DNA of 37,953 nucleotides, taken from contig UQWP01000032.1 in assembly GCA_900544825.1 (NCBI GenBank), positions 1 to 37,953 of the forward strand, written 5' to 3'. The notes under the pieces are model-generated. The model did not search any database, was not told where the DNA came from, and saw nothing but the letters and a program-made list of their open reading frames with translations. This document shows, piece after piece, positions 7,062-15,515 of the stretch. The first letter of the stretch is position 1. Each line of letters starts with the position of its first letter. The DNA is from an uncultured Prevotella sp. GTDB lineage: Bacteria > Bacteroidota > Bacteroidia > Bacteroidales > Bacteroidaceae. A program made the position numbers and the translations under genes.

Positions 7062-8318
7062 TTAAAAGGTAAGCAACCACTTCCATACTGGTATCACTTC
7101 AATCTTCAAGTCATCCAGTTCTATCGTCTCCTCTTCATCCATCGTAATAACAAAAAGTCTACTTCCTGGATACCTCTTCTGATAAGCATTCAAAGCCCCC
7201 AATTCTCGTTCTCGAGTAGCAGCATCCTTGATACTATACGACACTTGGAAAGCACATTGATGCTCAAAGAGACAAAAATCCACCTCCACATTATCATGAT
7301 AATAGAAGAGATCTTCCCCATACTTCTCATGCAGGTGAATAGCTACCAGATTCTCCAAGAGAGATGTTTCTGGATCAAAGAGGAATAGACTCAGAAAACC
7401 ATTATCTATAAAGTAATACTTCTGGTTCGACATTCTATCTTGTAATTTTGCGCAAATGTTTTCTATGGAGAAGACCAAGCAAGTGTCCTTGATATATCTC
7501 AGATAGTCCACTATCGTCTCTTGCTTTACCTTTCCAGCCACAGTAGAAACCAGATTAGCCAGTCTGTTATAAGACTGTGGCTGCTTTACGCTCTCAGAAA
7601 GTTTACGTATCAAAGTCTTCATCGCCAGAGGGTTACGAATTCCGTATCTGGTAATTAAATCTCCAAAGTAAATCTTGTTGTATAGATTGCCCAACCACTC
7701 TCGCTTAAACTGATTATCAACAATCACCAATTCTGGCAAACCGCCAATATGAAAATACTCCAGAAAAGCCCTCTTGAGGTCAGAATTTTGCAGATACTCC
7801 CACTGCGCAGGCAAGGAGATATGCTGGGCTGTCAAGTATTCCTGAAAGGAGAAAGGAAAGACGGGCTGCACCATATATCTGCCACCAAGCGTAGTAGAAA
7901 TCTCGCTACTCAGCATCTTGGCGTTGCTACCAGTGATATACACTCTATATTTCTGGTCAGCAAGTCTGCGTGCAAATTTCTCCCACCCATCAATGATTTG
8001 TATCTCGTCGAGCATGAAGATAGGCTGATGCCCATACATCTCCTCGTAAGCCTGCTTGATGGCATCCAGGTCGGAAAGCTGGAGATTTTCCAATCGGTCG
8101 TCCTCAAAATTGAAGTAAAGGATTTCCTCTGGCAGATGTCCCTGAGCTATCATCTCTTGGGCACGCTGATATAGCAAGTAAGACTTACCGGCTCTTCTTA
8201 GTCCTACCAGCACATAGTTAGAATGAGATTCGAAGCTGATGTTTCTTTTCACCATCTCCACATTCTGAATCATCCTTTGGTTCTCCGCTATCAGCAGTTT
8301 TGCTATTCTCTTGTCCAT
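7062..8318 (-). CDS. AAA-family ATPase with degenerate DUF4143 C-terminus
   Basis: This 418-residue protein has a Walker A motif GLRRAGKS (residues 39-46), a Walker B motif FMLDE (101-105), a sensor-like YITGSNA (about 127-133) and GGRYM, followed by a C-terminal domain of the DUF4143 / PD-(D/E)XK-like type. In that domain EVDF is present (345-348), but the second half-motif reads FQVS (357-360) where active members have ExK, so nuclease activity is doubtful. Such ATPases are common in multiple copies in Bacteroidetes and their role is unsettled. The gene is divergent from the second ATPase at 8626 and shares a repeat-filled promoter region with it. Confidence 0.88.
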   Translation of the reverse strand: MDKRIAKLLIAENQRMIQNVEMVKRNISFESHSNYVLVGLRRAGKSYLLYQRAQEMIAQGHLPEEILYFNFEDDRLENLQLSDLDAIKQAYEEMYGHQPIFMLDEIQIIDGWEKFARRLADQKYRVYITGSNAKMLSSEISTTLGGRYMVQPVFPFSFQEYLTAQHISLPAQWEYLQNSDLKRAFLEYFHIGGLPELVIVDNQFKREWLGNLYNKIYFGDLITRYGIRNPLAMKTLIRKLSESVKQPQSYNRLANLVSTVAGKVKQETIVDYLRYIKDTCLVFSIENICAKLQDRMSNQKYYFIDNGFLSLFLFDPETSLLENLVAIHLHEKYGEDLFYYHDNVEVDFCLFEHQCAFQVSYSIKDAATRERELGALNAYQKRYPGSRLFVITMDEEETIELDDLKIEVIPVWKWLLTF

Positions 8319-8345
8319 ATCTTCCGTTTTATGTTAATCTGGGTG

Positions 8346-8353
8346 CAAAGATA
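8346..8353 (-). promoter_or_regulatory. -7 promoter element of the minus-strand ATPase
   Basis: On the minus strand this reads TATCTTTG, a match to TAnnTTTG. It lies 28 nt upstream of the start codon. The palindromic repeat at 8361-8376 overlaps the spacer between the -7 and -33 positions, so a protein bound there would be expected to control this promoter. Confidence 0.6.
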
Positions 8354-8360
8354 CAACATT

Positions 8361-8443
8361 TTCCTTTATAAAGGAAGAAAAATCATAAGTTATTTCCTTT
8401 ATAAGGGAAACTTTTCTCAAAAACTTTCCCCCTATAAAGGAAA
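8361..8443. repeat. Three 33-bp-spaced palindromes of the TTTCCTTTATAAAGGAAA type
   Basis: Units lie at 8361-8376 (TTCCTTTATAAAGGAA, perfect palindrome), 8393-8410 and 8425-8443 (two imperfect copies). Their centres are about 33 bp apart, the same period as array B next to them. They lie on the side of the minus-strand ATPase and differ in sequence from the repeats on the side of the plus-strand ATPase. They look like operator or iteron sites. Confidence 0.75.
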
Positions 8444-8454
8444 CTTTCTTTAAA

Positions 8455-8570
8455 CTCCTTCGGAAAATGTGAGGATTTGGACAAAAACTCCTTCGGAAAA
8501 TGTGATGAATTGCCGAAAACTCCTTCGGAAAATGTGATAAATATCCTTAAAACTCCTTCGAAAAATGTGA
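8455..8570 (+). repeat. Repeat array B: four CTCCTTCGGAAAATGTGA units upstream of the intact ATPase
   Basis: Copies start at 8455, 8488, 8520 and 8553 (periods 33, 32, 33). The last has one change (TCGAAAAAT). The array ends about 30 nt before the -7 element of the plus-strand ATPase, placing all units where upstream regulators bind. With the neighbouring palindromes it forms seven sites in phase across the divergent intergenic region. Confidence 0.85.
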
Positions 8571-8599
8571 TTTTCCTTTCGTAATCCGCTGTTTATTAG

Positions 8600-8607
8600 T
8601 ATATTTG
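8600..8607 (+). promoter_or_regulatory. -7 promoter element of the plus-strand ATPase
   Basis: TATATTTG matches the Bacteroidetes -7 consensus TAnnTTTG. Transcription would start near 8614, so the coding start must be the ATG at 8626 and not the in-frame TTG at 8605, which overlaps this element. No clear -33 TTG is visible. Confidence 0.65.
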
Positions 8608-8625
8608 CAGAAAAAATACGAAAAT

Positions 8626-9945
8626 ATGGAAAGATTGCTTATTTCTCAGTTGCTGAAATGGAAAGAAAGCCATGGCAGAAAGCCTTTGGTTTTAGAGGGT
8701 GCAAGACAGGTGGGTAAAACCTGGCTGCTGAAAGAATTCGGCAGAAAGTACTTTAAAGACATTTGCTATATCAACTTCGAGCAGAGTGATGTGCTCGGAG
8801 AAGTCTTTGCCGGCGACCTGTCACCGCAGCGTATTATAGAACAACTCTCCATTTATAATGGCAAAGTCATAGAGCCTGAGCAGACTCTCATCATCTTCGA
8901 TGAAGTGCAGGAAATGCCTAGGGCTCTTACTTCTCTGAAATATTTCTGCGAGGAGGCACCCGAGTATGTTATTTGCTGTGCTGGTTCTTTGCTGGGTATA
9001 GCCCTGCACGAAGGAACTTCCTTCCCTGTAGGCAAAACAGACTTCCTGCATCTCTATCCTTTGTCTTTCAAGGAGTTTCTGATAGCTAATGGAGAGAAAA
9101 TGCTGGTTGACTATATAGACAACGGAAATAGAAACCTTGGGGCTTTTACGGAGCGGCTTACCGATTACCTGAAAAAGTATATGATAATAGGTGGAATGCC
9201 AGCTGTTGTGATGGAGTGGTTGGATAGTAAAGACTATAATAAGGTAAATCGCATCCAGCAGGAACTGATAGCAGCCTATCAGAAGGACTTCTCCAAGCAT
9301 GCTCCTAAACCAATGGTAGAGAAAATCCGCTATATCTGGAATAGTATTCCTTCTCAGTTAGCCAAGGAAAACAAGAAGTTTGTTTATGGACTGGTGAGAG
9401 AGGGAGCCAGGGCAAGAGAATATGAGGATGCCATCATGTGGCTTTGTGATGCTGGTGAAATCATCAGAACCCACAATGTAAGCAAGCCAGATATTCCTAT
9501 TTCTGCTTATGCTGATCTGAAATCCTTTAAGGTGTTCCTACTCGATGTAGGACTCTTGAGAGCCATGAGCAGAGTCTCCCCGAAAGTCATACTTGAAGGT
9601 AGCAGAATTTTTGAGGAATTTAAGGGGGCATTGACGGAACAGTATGTCTGTCAGGAGCTTCAATGTTTCTCAGATACCCTGGAGGTCAATTACTATTGGT
9701 CTTCTTCAGCCACATCCGAGGTTGACTTCCTCCTTTCTGATGGCTGGGATGTTTATCCTTTGGAGGCAAAGGCTGGAGTAACCATGAATGCCAAGAGCCT
9801 GAAATTATATCGGGAGAAGTATTCACCCAAATGGGCTATCCGTACCAGCCTCTTGCCATACGAGCGAAATGAGGATTCCAAGATGCTGAATATTCCTCTC
9901 TATATGCTCTTTGTTCTCGGAAAGGAGCTGGAGACTGAAAGCTAA
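8626..9945 (+). CDS. AAA-family ATPase with DUF4143 / PD-(D/E)XK-like C-terminus
   Basis: The product is 439 residues from the ATG chosen because the longer TTG start lies in the promoter. Walker A is GARQVGKT (25-32), Walker B LIIFDE (88-93), and CAGSLLG follows as a sensor-type motif. The C-terminal domain keeps a full PD-(D/E)XK pattern: SEVD (Glu365, Asp367) and LEAK (Glu380, Lys382). This suggests a nuclease-like fold with possible activity. The gene is preceded by repeat array B and followed by array C and a copy of its own 3' end. It resembles its divergent neighbour only in general architecture. The function of this family is not established. The surroundings suggest a self-contained cassette whose promoter is controlled through the repeats. 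Confidence 0.88.
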   Translation: MERLLISQLLKWKESHGRKPLVLEGARQVGKTWLLKEFGRKYFKDICYINFEQSDVLGEVFAGDLSPQRIIEQLSIYNGKVIEPEQTLIIFDEVQEMPRALTSLKYFCEEAPEYVICCAGSLLGIALHEGTSFPVGKTDFLHLYPLSFKEFLIANGEKMLVDYIDNGNRNLGAFTERLTDYLKKYMIIGGMPAVVMEWLDSKDYNKVNRIQQELIAAYQKDFSKHAPKPMVEKIRYIWNSIPSQLAKENKKFVYGLVREGARAREYEDAIMWLCDAGEIIRTHNVSKPDIPISAYADLKSFKVFLLDVGLLRAMSRVSPKVILEGSRIFEEFKGALTEQYVCQELQCFSDTLEVNYYWSSSATSEVDFLLSDGWDVYPLEAKAGVTMNAKSLKLYREKYSPKWAIRTSLLPYERNEDSKMLNIPLYMLFVLGKELETES

Positions 9946-9981
9946 AATCTAAAAATGCTTAAAAGACAAGCTTTTTCCAAC

Positions 9982-10065
9982 ATTCCCCCGAAAAATGTGT
10001 AGGAAAACCATACTATTCCCCCGAAAAATGTGGGAGCATCTAGGATGATTCCCTAGAAAAATGTG
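9982..10065 (+). repeat. Repeat array C: three 33-bp-spaced ATTCCCCCGAAAAATGTG units
   Basis: Copies start at 9982, 10015 and 10048, exactly 33 bp apart; the third reads ATTCCCTAGAAAAATGTG. The right half, AAAATGTG, is shared with arrays A and B, and the left half differs. Array C is followed by TTTTTCATACGTAATC as in array A. It lies after the intact ATPase and before the second gene relic. Confidence 0.85.
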
Positions 10066-10150
10066 ATTTTTCATACGTAATCCTTTGATTTTTAGCTTCT
10101 TTTGTAAAACAGGATGATAATTCCCCAAGTGGTCTCTCCAATCCTGTTTC

Positions 10151-10243
10151 CTGCCATACAATAGAAATGAGGATTCCAAGATGCTGAATATTCCCCTCTA
10201 TATGCTCTTTGTTCTCGGAAAGGAGCTGGAGACAGAAAGCTAA
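10151..10243 (+). pseudogene. 3'-end relic of a DUF4143 AAA ATPase gene (copy 2)
   Basis: This matches about the last 90 bp of the intact ATPase gene, from GCCATAC through AGGATTCCAAGATGCTGAAT to the stop codon in GAAAGCTAA, with few changes. It follows array C and a TTTGATTTTTAG stretch also seen after array A, and is closed by a terminator. Nothing upstream encodes the rest of the gene. Confidence 0.8.
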
Positions 10244-10250
10244 AATCCTG

Positions 10251-10290
10251 AACGGGCGGCGGTTTTTATATGAACTGTCGCCCGTTTCTT
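10251..10290 (+). terminator. Intrinsic terminator after the ATPase cassettes
   Basis: The stem AACGGGCGGC / GTCGCCCGTT (10251-10260 and 10277-10286) is followed by TCTTT. It would stop transcription from the ATPase region before the SusC2 promoter. Confidence 0.65.
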
Positions 10291-10371
10291 TACATTTTAT
10301 AAGGAAAAGTGCATAAAAACTGGATTTTTATAACAAAATGCAGGGTGAAGTGCAACTTTTTCTGAAAAAAG

Positions 10372-10403
10372 TTTGGTGGTTTCCTAAATAATGCTTAATT
10401 TTG
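10372..10403 (+). promoter_or_regulatory. Promoter of the SusC2/SusD2 operon
   Basis: A -33 element TTTG (10372-10375) is separated by 20 nt from the -7 element TAATTTTG (10396-10403), the best-matched promoter in this part of the window. It implies a leader of about 205 nt. It lies inside the segment bounded by the inverted repeats, so inversion would place it upstream of SusC1. Confidence 0.75.
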
Positions 10404-10486
10404 CACCCGATTAAAAATATTCTTTAAAATTAAGTAAGTTTTAGACTTACATACCCTATATATAATATAAGGTATAAAGTTGATTT

Positions 10487-10850
10487 CCTCCACCTCGGGG
10501 CAAGAGGAGGGGGCAAAAAGATGATGGTAACTCCTTGTGAGTAATCATATAAGAAAAAGTAGAGAGAAAGAAATTATAAACATTATATATTCATTTATTA
10601 AAAACGAGAGAGATTTATGGAAAAAAGACTCATGACAGTAGTTGCAGGTCTTGCTCTTAGCACGAGCATGGCTTTTGCACAAAGTCAAATCTCTGGTCAC
10701 GTAACCTCTTCTGAGGACGGAAGCCCTGTTATCGGTGCTTCTATCAAGGTTGCGGGCACTAACACAGGTACAGTTACCGATATTGACGGTAACTTCTCAT
10801 TGAACGCTCCTGCCGGAGCCAAGCTGGAAATCACATACATCGGTATGAAT
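10487..10850 (+). repeat. Right arm of the susC leader/N-terminus inverted repeat
   Basis: This is the inverted partner of 4708-5070. The perfect core is 10528-10697 (170 bp). The part upstream of the core includes the hairpin CCTCCACCTC-GGGGCAA-GAGGAGGGGG (10487-10513), which keeps the loop of the SusC1 hairpin but has one mismatch and one wobble in the stem. Similarity ends at about codon 77 of SusC2. Confidence 0.85.
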
Positions 10851-13832
10851 CCTGCTCATGTAAAGGCAGGCAATAACATGAAAATTGTTCTTGATCCAGA
10901 CGAGCATAGCCTTGATGAGGTGATGGTCGTAGCCTTCGGTACTCAGAAGCGTTCAGCTTTCACGGGATCTGCTGCGGTAGTAGGTGCTGGCGAAATTGGT
11001 AAGGCTCAGGTTTCTAACCCAGTTGAGTCTTTGAAGGGTAAGGTTGCCGGTGTACAGATGACTCAGGTTTCTGGTCGTCCAGGCGAGAGCTCAAAGATTC
11101 GTATTCGTGGTATCGGTACTATCAATGCTAGTACAGACCCATTGATTGTTGTTGATGGTGTGCCTTATGACGGTGATATGAACACTATCAACCCAGACGA
11201 TGTTGAGAGCCTTACTGTATTGAAGGATGCTGCTTCTTCTGCTCTTTATGGTGCACGTGGTGCCAATGGTGTTGTGATGATTACAACCAAGACTGGTAAG
11301 ACAGGTTCTTCTTCTATTACATTCGATGCTAAGTGGGGTTCTAACTCTCGCGCAGTGCCAGATTACAAGTATATCAACAATGCTGCTGGTTACTACGAGA
11401 CTTGGTACACTGCATTGAACAATTATGCTTTGAATACTTTGAAGTATGATGCAAATACTGCAAACCTTTGGGCTAACAAGAATCTGACAGCAGACAATGC
11501 TTTCGGTTTGGGTATGAGCGTATTCCAGGCTCCTGCAGGTGAGGTGCTGATTGGTACCAACGGCAAGATGAACCCTAATGCTACTATGGGTCGTGTAGTA
11601 TCTAACAATGGTCAGCAGTATTATGTTACAGCTGATGATTGGGTAGATGCCATGTTCCGCAATAGCCTCCGTCAGGAGTATAACATCTCTGCACAGGGTG
11701 CTAATGAGAAGGGTAACTTCATGCTCTCTTTCAACTACTTGAACAATGAGGGTATTACCTTCGGTTCTGGTTTCGAGCGTTATTCTGCTCGTTTGAAGTC
11801 TGAGTACAAGATCAAGGATTGGTTGAAGGTTGGTGCTAATGTCAACTTCGCTCACTATGCCAACAATCAGTCTGGTGTGGGTGATGAGGGTTCATCTGGT
11901 TCATCTGGCAACGTGTTCACATTCGTAGCAATGGCTCCTATCTATCCTCTTTATATCCGCGACGCTCAGGGCAACATCATGATGCACGAGGCTAGTGGTA
12001 CAAAGTTGTATGATTATGGTGATGGTTCTATCAATGGTCAGAAGCGTGCTTATATTGCACAGTCTAACCCTCTTGCTGCTAATCAGCTTGACAAGTATAA
12101 GATAGAAGGAAACAACTTCAACATGCAGGGTACCGTAGAGGTTCGCTTGCCTTTGGATGTTACCTTCACATCTATCAACAATGCTTATGTTGATGAGTAT
12201 CGTACAACACGTACAACCAACCCTTACTTCGGTCAGTATGCATCATCTAATGGTGTGGTTTACAAGTATCATGAAAGATACTTCAACTATAACCTGCAGC
12301 AGCGTTTGAACTGGGCTCATGAGTTCGGTGAGCACTCTGTAGCTTTGATGCTCGGTCATGAGTACTACAACCAGAGTTATGCTTTCCTCTATGGTAGCAA
12401 GAGCAATCAGTATAGCCCTTCTAACGATGAGTTGGCTGGTGCTGTGTTGTTGAAGAATACTAACTCCTATACCCGTGAGTATAACAACGAGGGTTACTTC
12501 GGTCGTGTACAGTACGACTACAATGACCGCTATTTCTTCGATGCATCTCTCCGTCGCGATGCTTCTTCACGCTTCGCAAAGGAGAACCGTTGGGGTACCT
12601 TCTATTCTTTGGGTGCTTCTTGGGTAATCAACAAGGAGAAGTTCTTCAATGTAGATTGGGTAGATGATTTGAAGCTGAAGGTTAGCTATGGTCAGGTAGG
12701 TAACGATAACATCGAGAGTGTCGATTTGGGTTACTATCACTATACTACCAACTACGATATCGTGAACTCTAATGGTTCTGTATCTCTGGTTCCTGTAGGC
12801 CGTTATGGTAACAGAAAGATTACCTGGGAGACAACTGGTGAGTTCAACGTAGGTGTTGACTTCGGATTGTTCAAGAACCGTTTGAGCGGTACTTTCGAGT
12901 TCTATTCTCGTAAGACTTCAGATATGCTCTTCAACTTCTCATTGCCACAGTCATTCGGTTACACCGGTTACTATGACAACGTGGGTGATATGATCAACAA
13001 TGGTCTTGAGTTGACCTTGAACGGTGACATCATCCGTACAAGAGACTTCGTTTGGAGTGCCAATATGAATATCACTTACAACCACAACTACGTAAGCTAT
13101 TTGCCAGATGCAAAGAAGACTTTGACTGTTGATGGTGTTCAGGGATATACTAACGGTGGTTACTTCATCGGTGAGGGTGAGCCTATGTACACTTACTACC
13201 TCCACAAGTATGCTGGTGTAGATCATGAGACTGGTGAGGCTCTCTATTACAAGAATGTGAAGGATGAGAATGGTAATGTTACTGGTCAGACCACAACCAA
13301 GAACTCTTCAGAGTCTGATTACTACTTGTGTGGTACAGCTTTGGCAGACGTATTCGGTGGTTTCGGAACAAGCGTTTCTTACAAGGGCTTCGACTTCTCT
13401 GTAGATTTCATGTATCAGATCGGTGGTCAGATTTACGATAACGACTATGCTAGTGCAATGAGCGCAGGCGGTAAGTCTATGCGTGGTATGGCTCTCCACG
13501 AGGATATCCTGAAGGCTTGGACTCCTGAAAACAAGAACAGCAATATCCCACGTCTGCAGTATGGTGATACATATATGGCTTCTCAGTCAGACCGTTTCTT
13601 GACAAACGCTTCTTACTTGAGTCTCCAGAACATCAACTTGGGTTATACCTTCCCTAAGGCATGGATCAGCAAGCTCAACTTGAGCAACTTGCGCATCTAC
13701 GCTCAGGCTAACAACGTATGGGTATGGTCAAAGCGTCAGGGTCTCGACCCACGTACCAGCTTGACAGCTGCCAACGCTTCTTATTATCCAGGCGTACGTA
13801 CCATCACTGGTGGTATCACACTTACATTCTAA
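10617..13832 (+). CDS. SusC/RagA-family TonB-dependent outer-membrane transporter (SusC2)
   Basis: The 1071-residue receptor has the same 21-residue signal peptide as SusC1, a CarboxypepD_reg-like domain (about 24-100), a TonB-box-like LDEVMVVAFGT, a plug with IRIRGIGTI and LIVVDGVPYDG, and a beta-barrel ending in GGITLTF. It is the first gene of an operon with SusD2 (25 bp downstream) and a lipoprotein. Beyond residue 77 it differs widely from SusC1 in barrel and plug, so it should carry another substrate. It has a clear promoter and a long leader with a hairpin, and is the presumably expressed member of the pair in this orientation. Confidence 0.95.
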   Translation: MEKRLMTVVAGLALSTSMAFAQSQISGHVTSSEDGSPVIGASIKVAGTNTGTVTDIDGNFSLNAPAGAKLEITYIGMNPAHVKAGNNMKIVLDPDEHSLDEVMVVAFGTQKRSAFTGSAAVVGAGEIGKAQVSNPVESLKGKVAGVQMTQVSGRPGESSKIRIRGIGTINASTDPLIVVDGVPYDGDMNTINPDDVESLTVLKDAASSALYGARGANGVVMITTKTGKTGSSSITFDAKWGSNSRAVPDYKYINNAAGYYETWYTALNNYALNTLKYDANTANLWANKNLTADNAFGLGMSVFQAPAGEVLIGTNGKMNPNATMGRVVSNNGQQYYVTADDWVDAMFRNSLRQEYNISAQGANEKGNFMLSFNYLNNEGITFGSGFERYSARLKSEYKIKDWLKVGANVNFAHYANNQSGVGDEGSSGSSGNVFTFVAMAPIYPLYIRDAQGNIMMHEASGTKLYDYGDGSINGQKRAYIAQSNPLAANQLDKYKIEGNNFNMQGTVEVRLPLDVTFTSINNAYVDEYRTTRTTNPYFGQYASSNGVVYKYHERYFNYNLQQRLNWAHEFGEHSVALMLGHEYYNQSYAFLYGSKSNQYSPSNDELAGAVLLKNTNSYTREYNNEGYFGRVQYDYNDRYFFDASLRRDASSRFAKENRWGTFYSLGASWVINKEKFFNVDWVDDLKLKVSYGQVGNDNIESVDLGYYHYTTNYDIVNSNGSVSLVPVGRYGNRKITWETTGEFNVGVDFGLFKNRLSGTFEFYSRKTSDMLFNFSLPQSFGYTGYYDNVGDMINNGLELTLNGDIIRTRDFVWSANMNITYNHNYVSYLPDAKKTLTVDGVQGYTNGGYFIGEGEPMYTYYLHKYAGVDHETGEALYYKNVKDENGNVTGQTTTKNSSESDYYLCGTALADVFGGFGTSVSYKGFDFSVDFMYQIGGQIYDNDYASAMSAGGKSMRGMALHEDILKAWTPENKNSNIPRLQYGDTYMASQSDRFLTNASYLSLQNINLGYTFPKAWISKLNLSNLRIYAQANNVWVWSKRQGLDPRTSLTAANASYYPGVRTITGGITLTF

Positions 13833-13857
13833 ACTTATATAATATAGGAATACAATT

Positions 13858-15480
13858 ATGATTAAGATAAAGAATTCAATCTTAGGTGTAGGTTTGGCCT
13901 TTGCAAGTCTTACTACATTCACTGGATGTATCGACGAGACCCAGCCTACCGATATTGCAACATCTGAGCAGGTTAGCCAGTCTGCTGCAGCCGTAGAAGG
14001 ATTGGTGATGGCAATGCCAGCGTTCTTCAACAACTTGAACGAGACATTCTATACACCAAACAACTACCACTTCAACTTCGGTTACGGATCAATGATCCGT
14101 ATCCGTGCCACATTGACTGAGCCTTTCGTAACACCAGGCTCTGGTTATGACTGGTTTGCGCCATGGGCAGAGAATGAGGGTATCAACCAGGATGCAGCCC
14201 GTTCTAACTTCGTCTGGACATACTACTACAAGTTCATCCAGACAGCCAATAACGTTCTCGCTACTATCAATGAGGAGACTGCTACTGATGAGCAGAAGGG
14301 TTACATTGCAGCTGCCAAGGCTTTCCGTGCGCTCGCTTATCTCGACCTCGGTCGTATGTACGAGTACTTGCCAACAGACGTTACAAAGGGTGTAAATGCC
14401 GATGGCAATGATGTTACTGGCTTGACTGTGCCTATCGTGAAGGAGGGTATGGCTGAGACTGATGCACGTAACAATCCTCGTGTGAAGAAGGAGGACTTGA
14501 TCAAATTCATCAAGGAGGATTTGGAGTATGCTGAGCAGAATATCGGTAAGCTCACAAAGACAGAGAAGACTTTGCCTCACTTGGACTGCGTATATGGTCT
14601 GGAGGCTCGTCTCTATATGTGGGAAGGCGATTATGCCAAGGCTCAGGCTGCAGCAGAGAACGCTATCAAGACTTCTTCTGTACAGCCTATGACTCAGGCT
14701 CAGTGCCTGAACACCACTACAGGTTTCAACAACCTGGCAGACTTCATGTGGGGCTCTCAGCAGACATCAGAGGATGATGTAGTTTCTACAGGTATCGTCA
14801 ACTGGATATCATTTATGTGTAACGAGCAGACCTTCGGTTATTGCGGTGCAGGTACTGGTGACTATATCCGAATTGATACATTGGCTTATAATCGTCTGAA
14901 TGATACCGACTTCCGTAAGTTGGAGTGGGTAGCACCAGCGGGTTCTCCAATCGCAAACAAGGTTTCATTTGTCAATAAGACTTATGGTGCTTCAATGCCT
15001 CCTATGGCATCTGTCAAGTTCCGTCCTAACCAGGGTGAGATGGATGCTCCATCTGTTGCAGCTGCTACAGCATTCCCTGTAATGCGTGTAGAGGAGATGT
15101 ACTACATCCGCATGGAGGCAGCTGCACAGCAGGATGCAGCAAAGGGTAAGGAACTCTTGGAGTTGTTCATGAAGACTCGTGACCCTAAATATACTTGCAA
15201 GGCAACAAGCAAGGAGGATATCATCAAGGAAATCTACTTCCAGAAGTGTATCGACCTTTGGGGTGAGGGTATCACATTCTTCGATATGAAGCGTTTGAAC
15301 TACTCTTTGACTCGTGGTTATCATGGCACAAACCATTCTGTTGGTGCTCGCATCAATACAAATGGCCGCCCTGCTACAACCAACTTCCTTTTCTATCGTA
15401 CAGAGGCAGAGAACAATACAGCTCTTAAGGGATGGAACAACCCAGACCCATCTGGTAAGTATCCACTTTGGACAGAGTAA
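13858..15480 (+). CDS. SusD/RagB-family outer-membrane lipoprotein (SusD2)
   Basis: The 540-residue protein has a lipoprotein signal with Cys24 in TTFTGC, an alpha-helical TPR-like body, and the C-terminal SusD signature CIDLWGEGITFFDMKRLN. It is the ligand-binding partner of SusC2, encoded 25 bp upstream. The ligand is not evident. No glycoside hydrolase belongs to the same operon, and the next downstream gene encodes a protease, so a protein or glycoprotein ligand is possible. That is only an inference from gene order. Confidence 0.93.
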   Translation: MIKIKNSILGVGLAFASLTTFTGCIDETQPTDIATSEQVSQSAAAVEGLVMAMPAFFNNLNETFYTPNNYHFNFGYGSMIRIRATLTEPFVTPGSGYDWFAPWAENEGINQDAARSNFVWTYYYKFIQTANNVLATINEETATDEQKGYIAAAKAFRALAYLDLGRMYEYLPTDVTKGVNADGNDVTGLTVPIVKEGMAETDARNNPRVKKEDLIKFIKEDLEYAEQNIGKLTKTEKTLPHLDCVYGLEARLYMWEGDYAKAQAAAENAIKTSSVQPMTQAQCLNTTTGFNNLADFMWGSQQTSEDDVVSTGIVNWISFMCNEQTFGYCGAGTGDYIRIDTLAYNRLNDTDFRKLEWVAPAGSPIANKVSFVNKTYGASMPPMASVKFRPNQGEMDAPSVAAATAFPVMRVEEMYYIRMEAAAQQDAAKGKELLELFMKTRDPKYTCKATSKEDIIKEIYFQKCIDLWGEGITFFDMKRLNYSLTRGYHGTNHSVGARINTNGRPATTNFLFYRTEAENNTALKGWNNPDPSGKYPLWTE

Positions 15481-15515
15481 TAACACGAATCGTTATATAA
15501 AAGATAAAAAAAGTT

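Noticed and set aside
9949..10179. Minus-strand 76-codon frame with an 11-residue repeat (HIFRGN)
   Set aside because: The protein repeat is only the translation of the 33-bp DNA array, without signal, start context or homology.
4708..10850. Simple recent duplication of susC as explanation for the inverted repeat
   Set aside because: Only the leader and first 77 codons are alike; the remaining 990 or so codons and the SusD partners are strongly diverged, so a recent whole-gene duplication does not fit.
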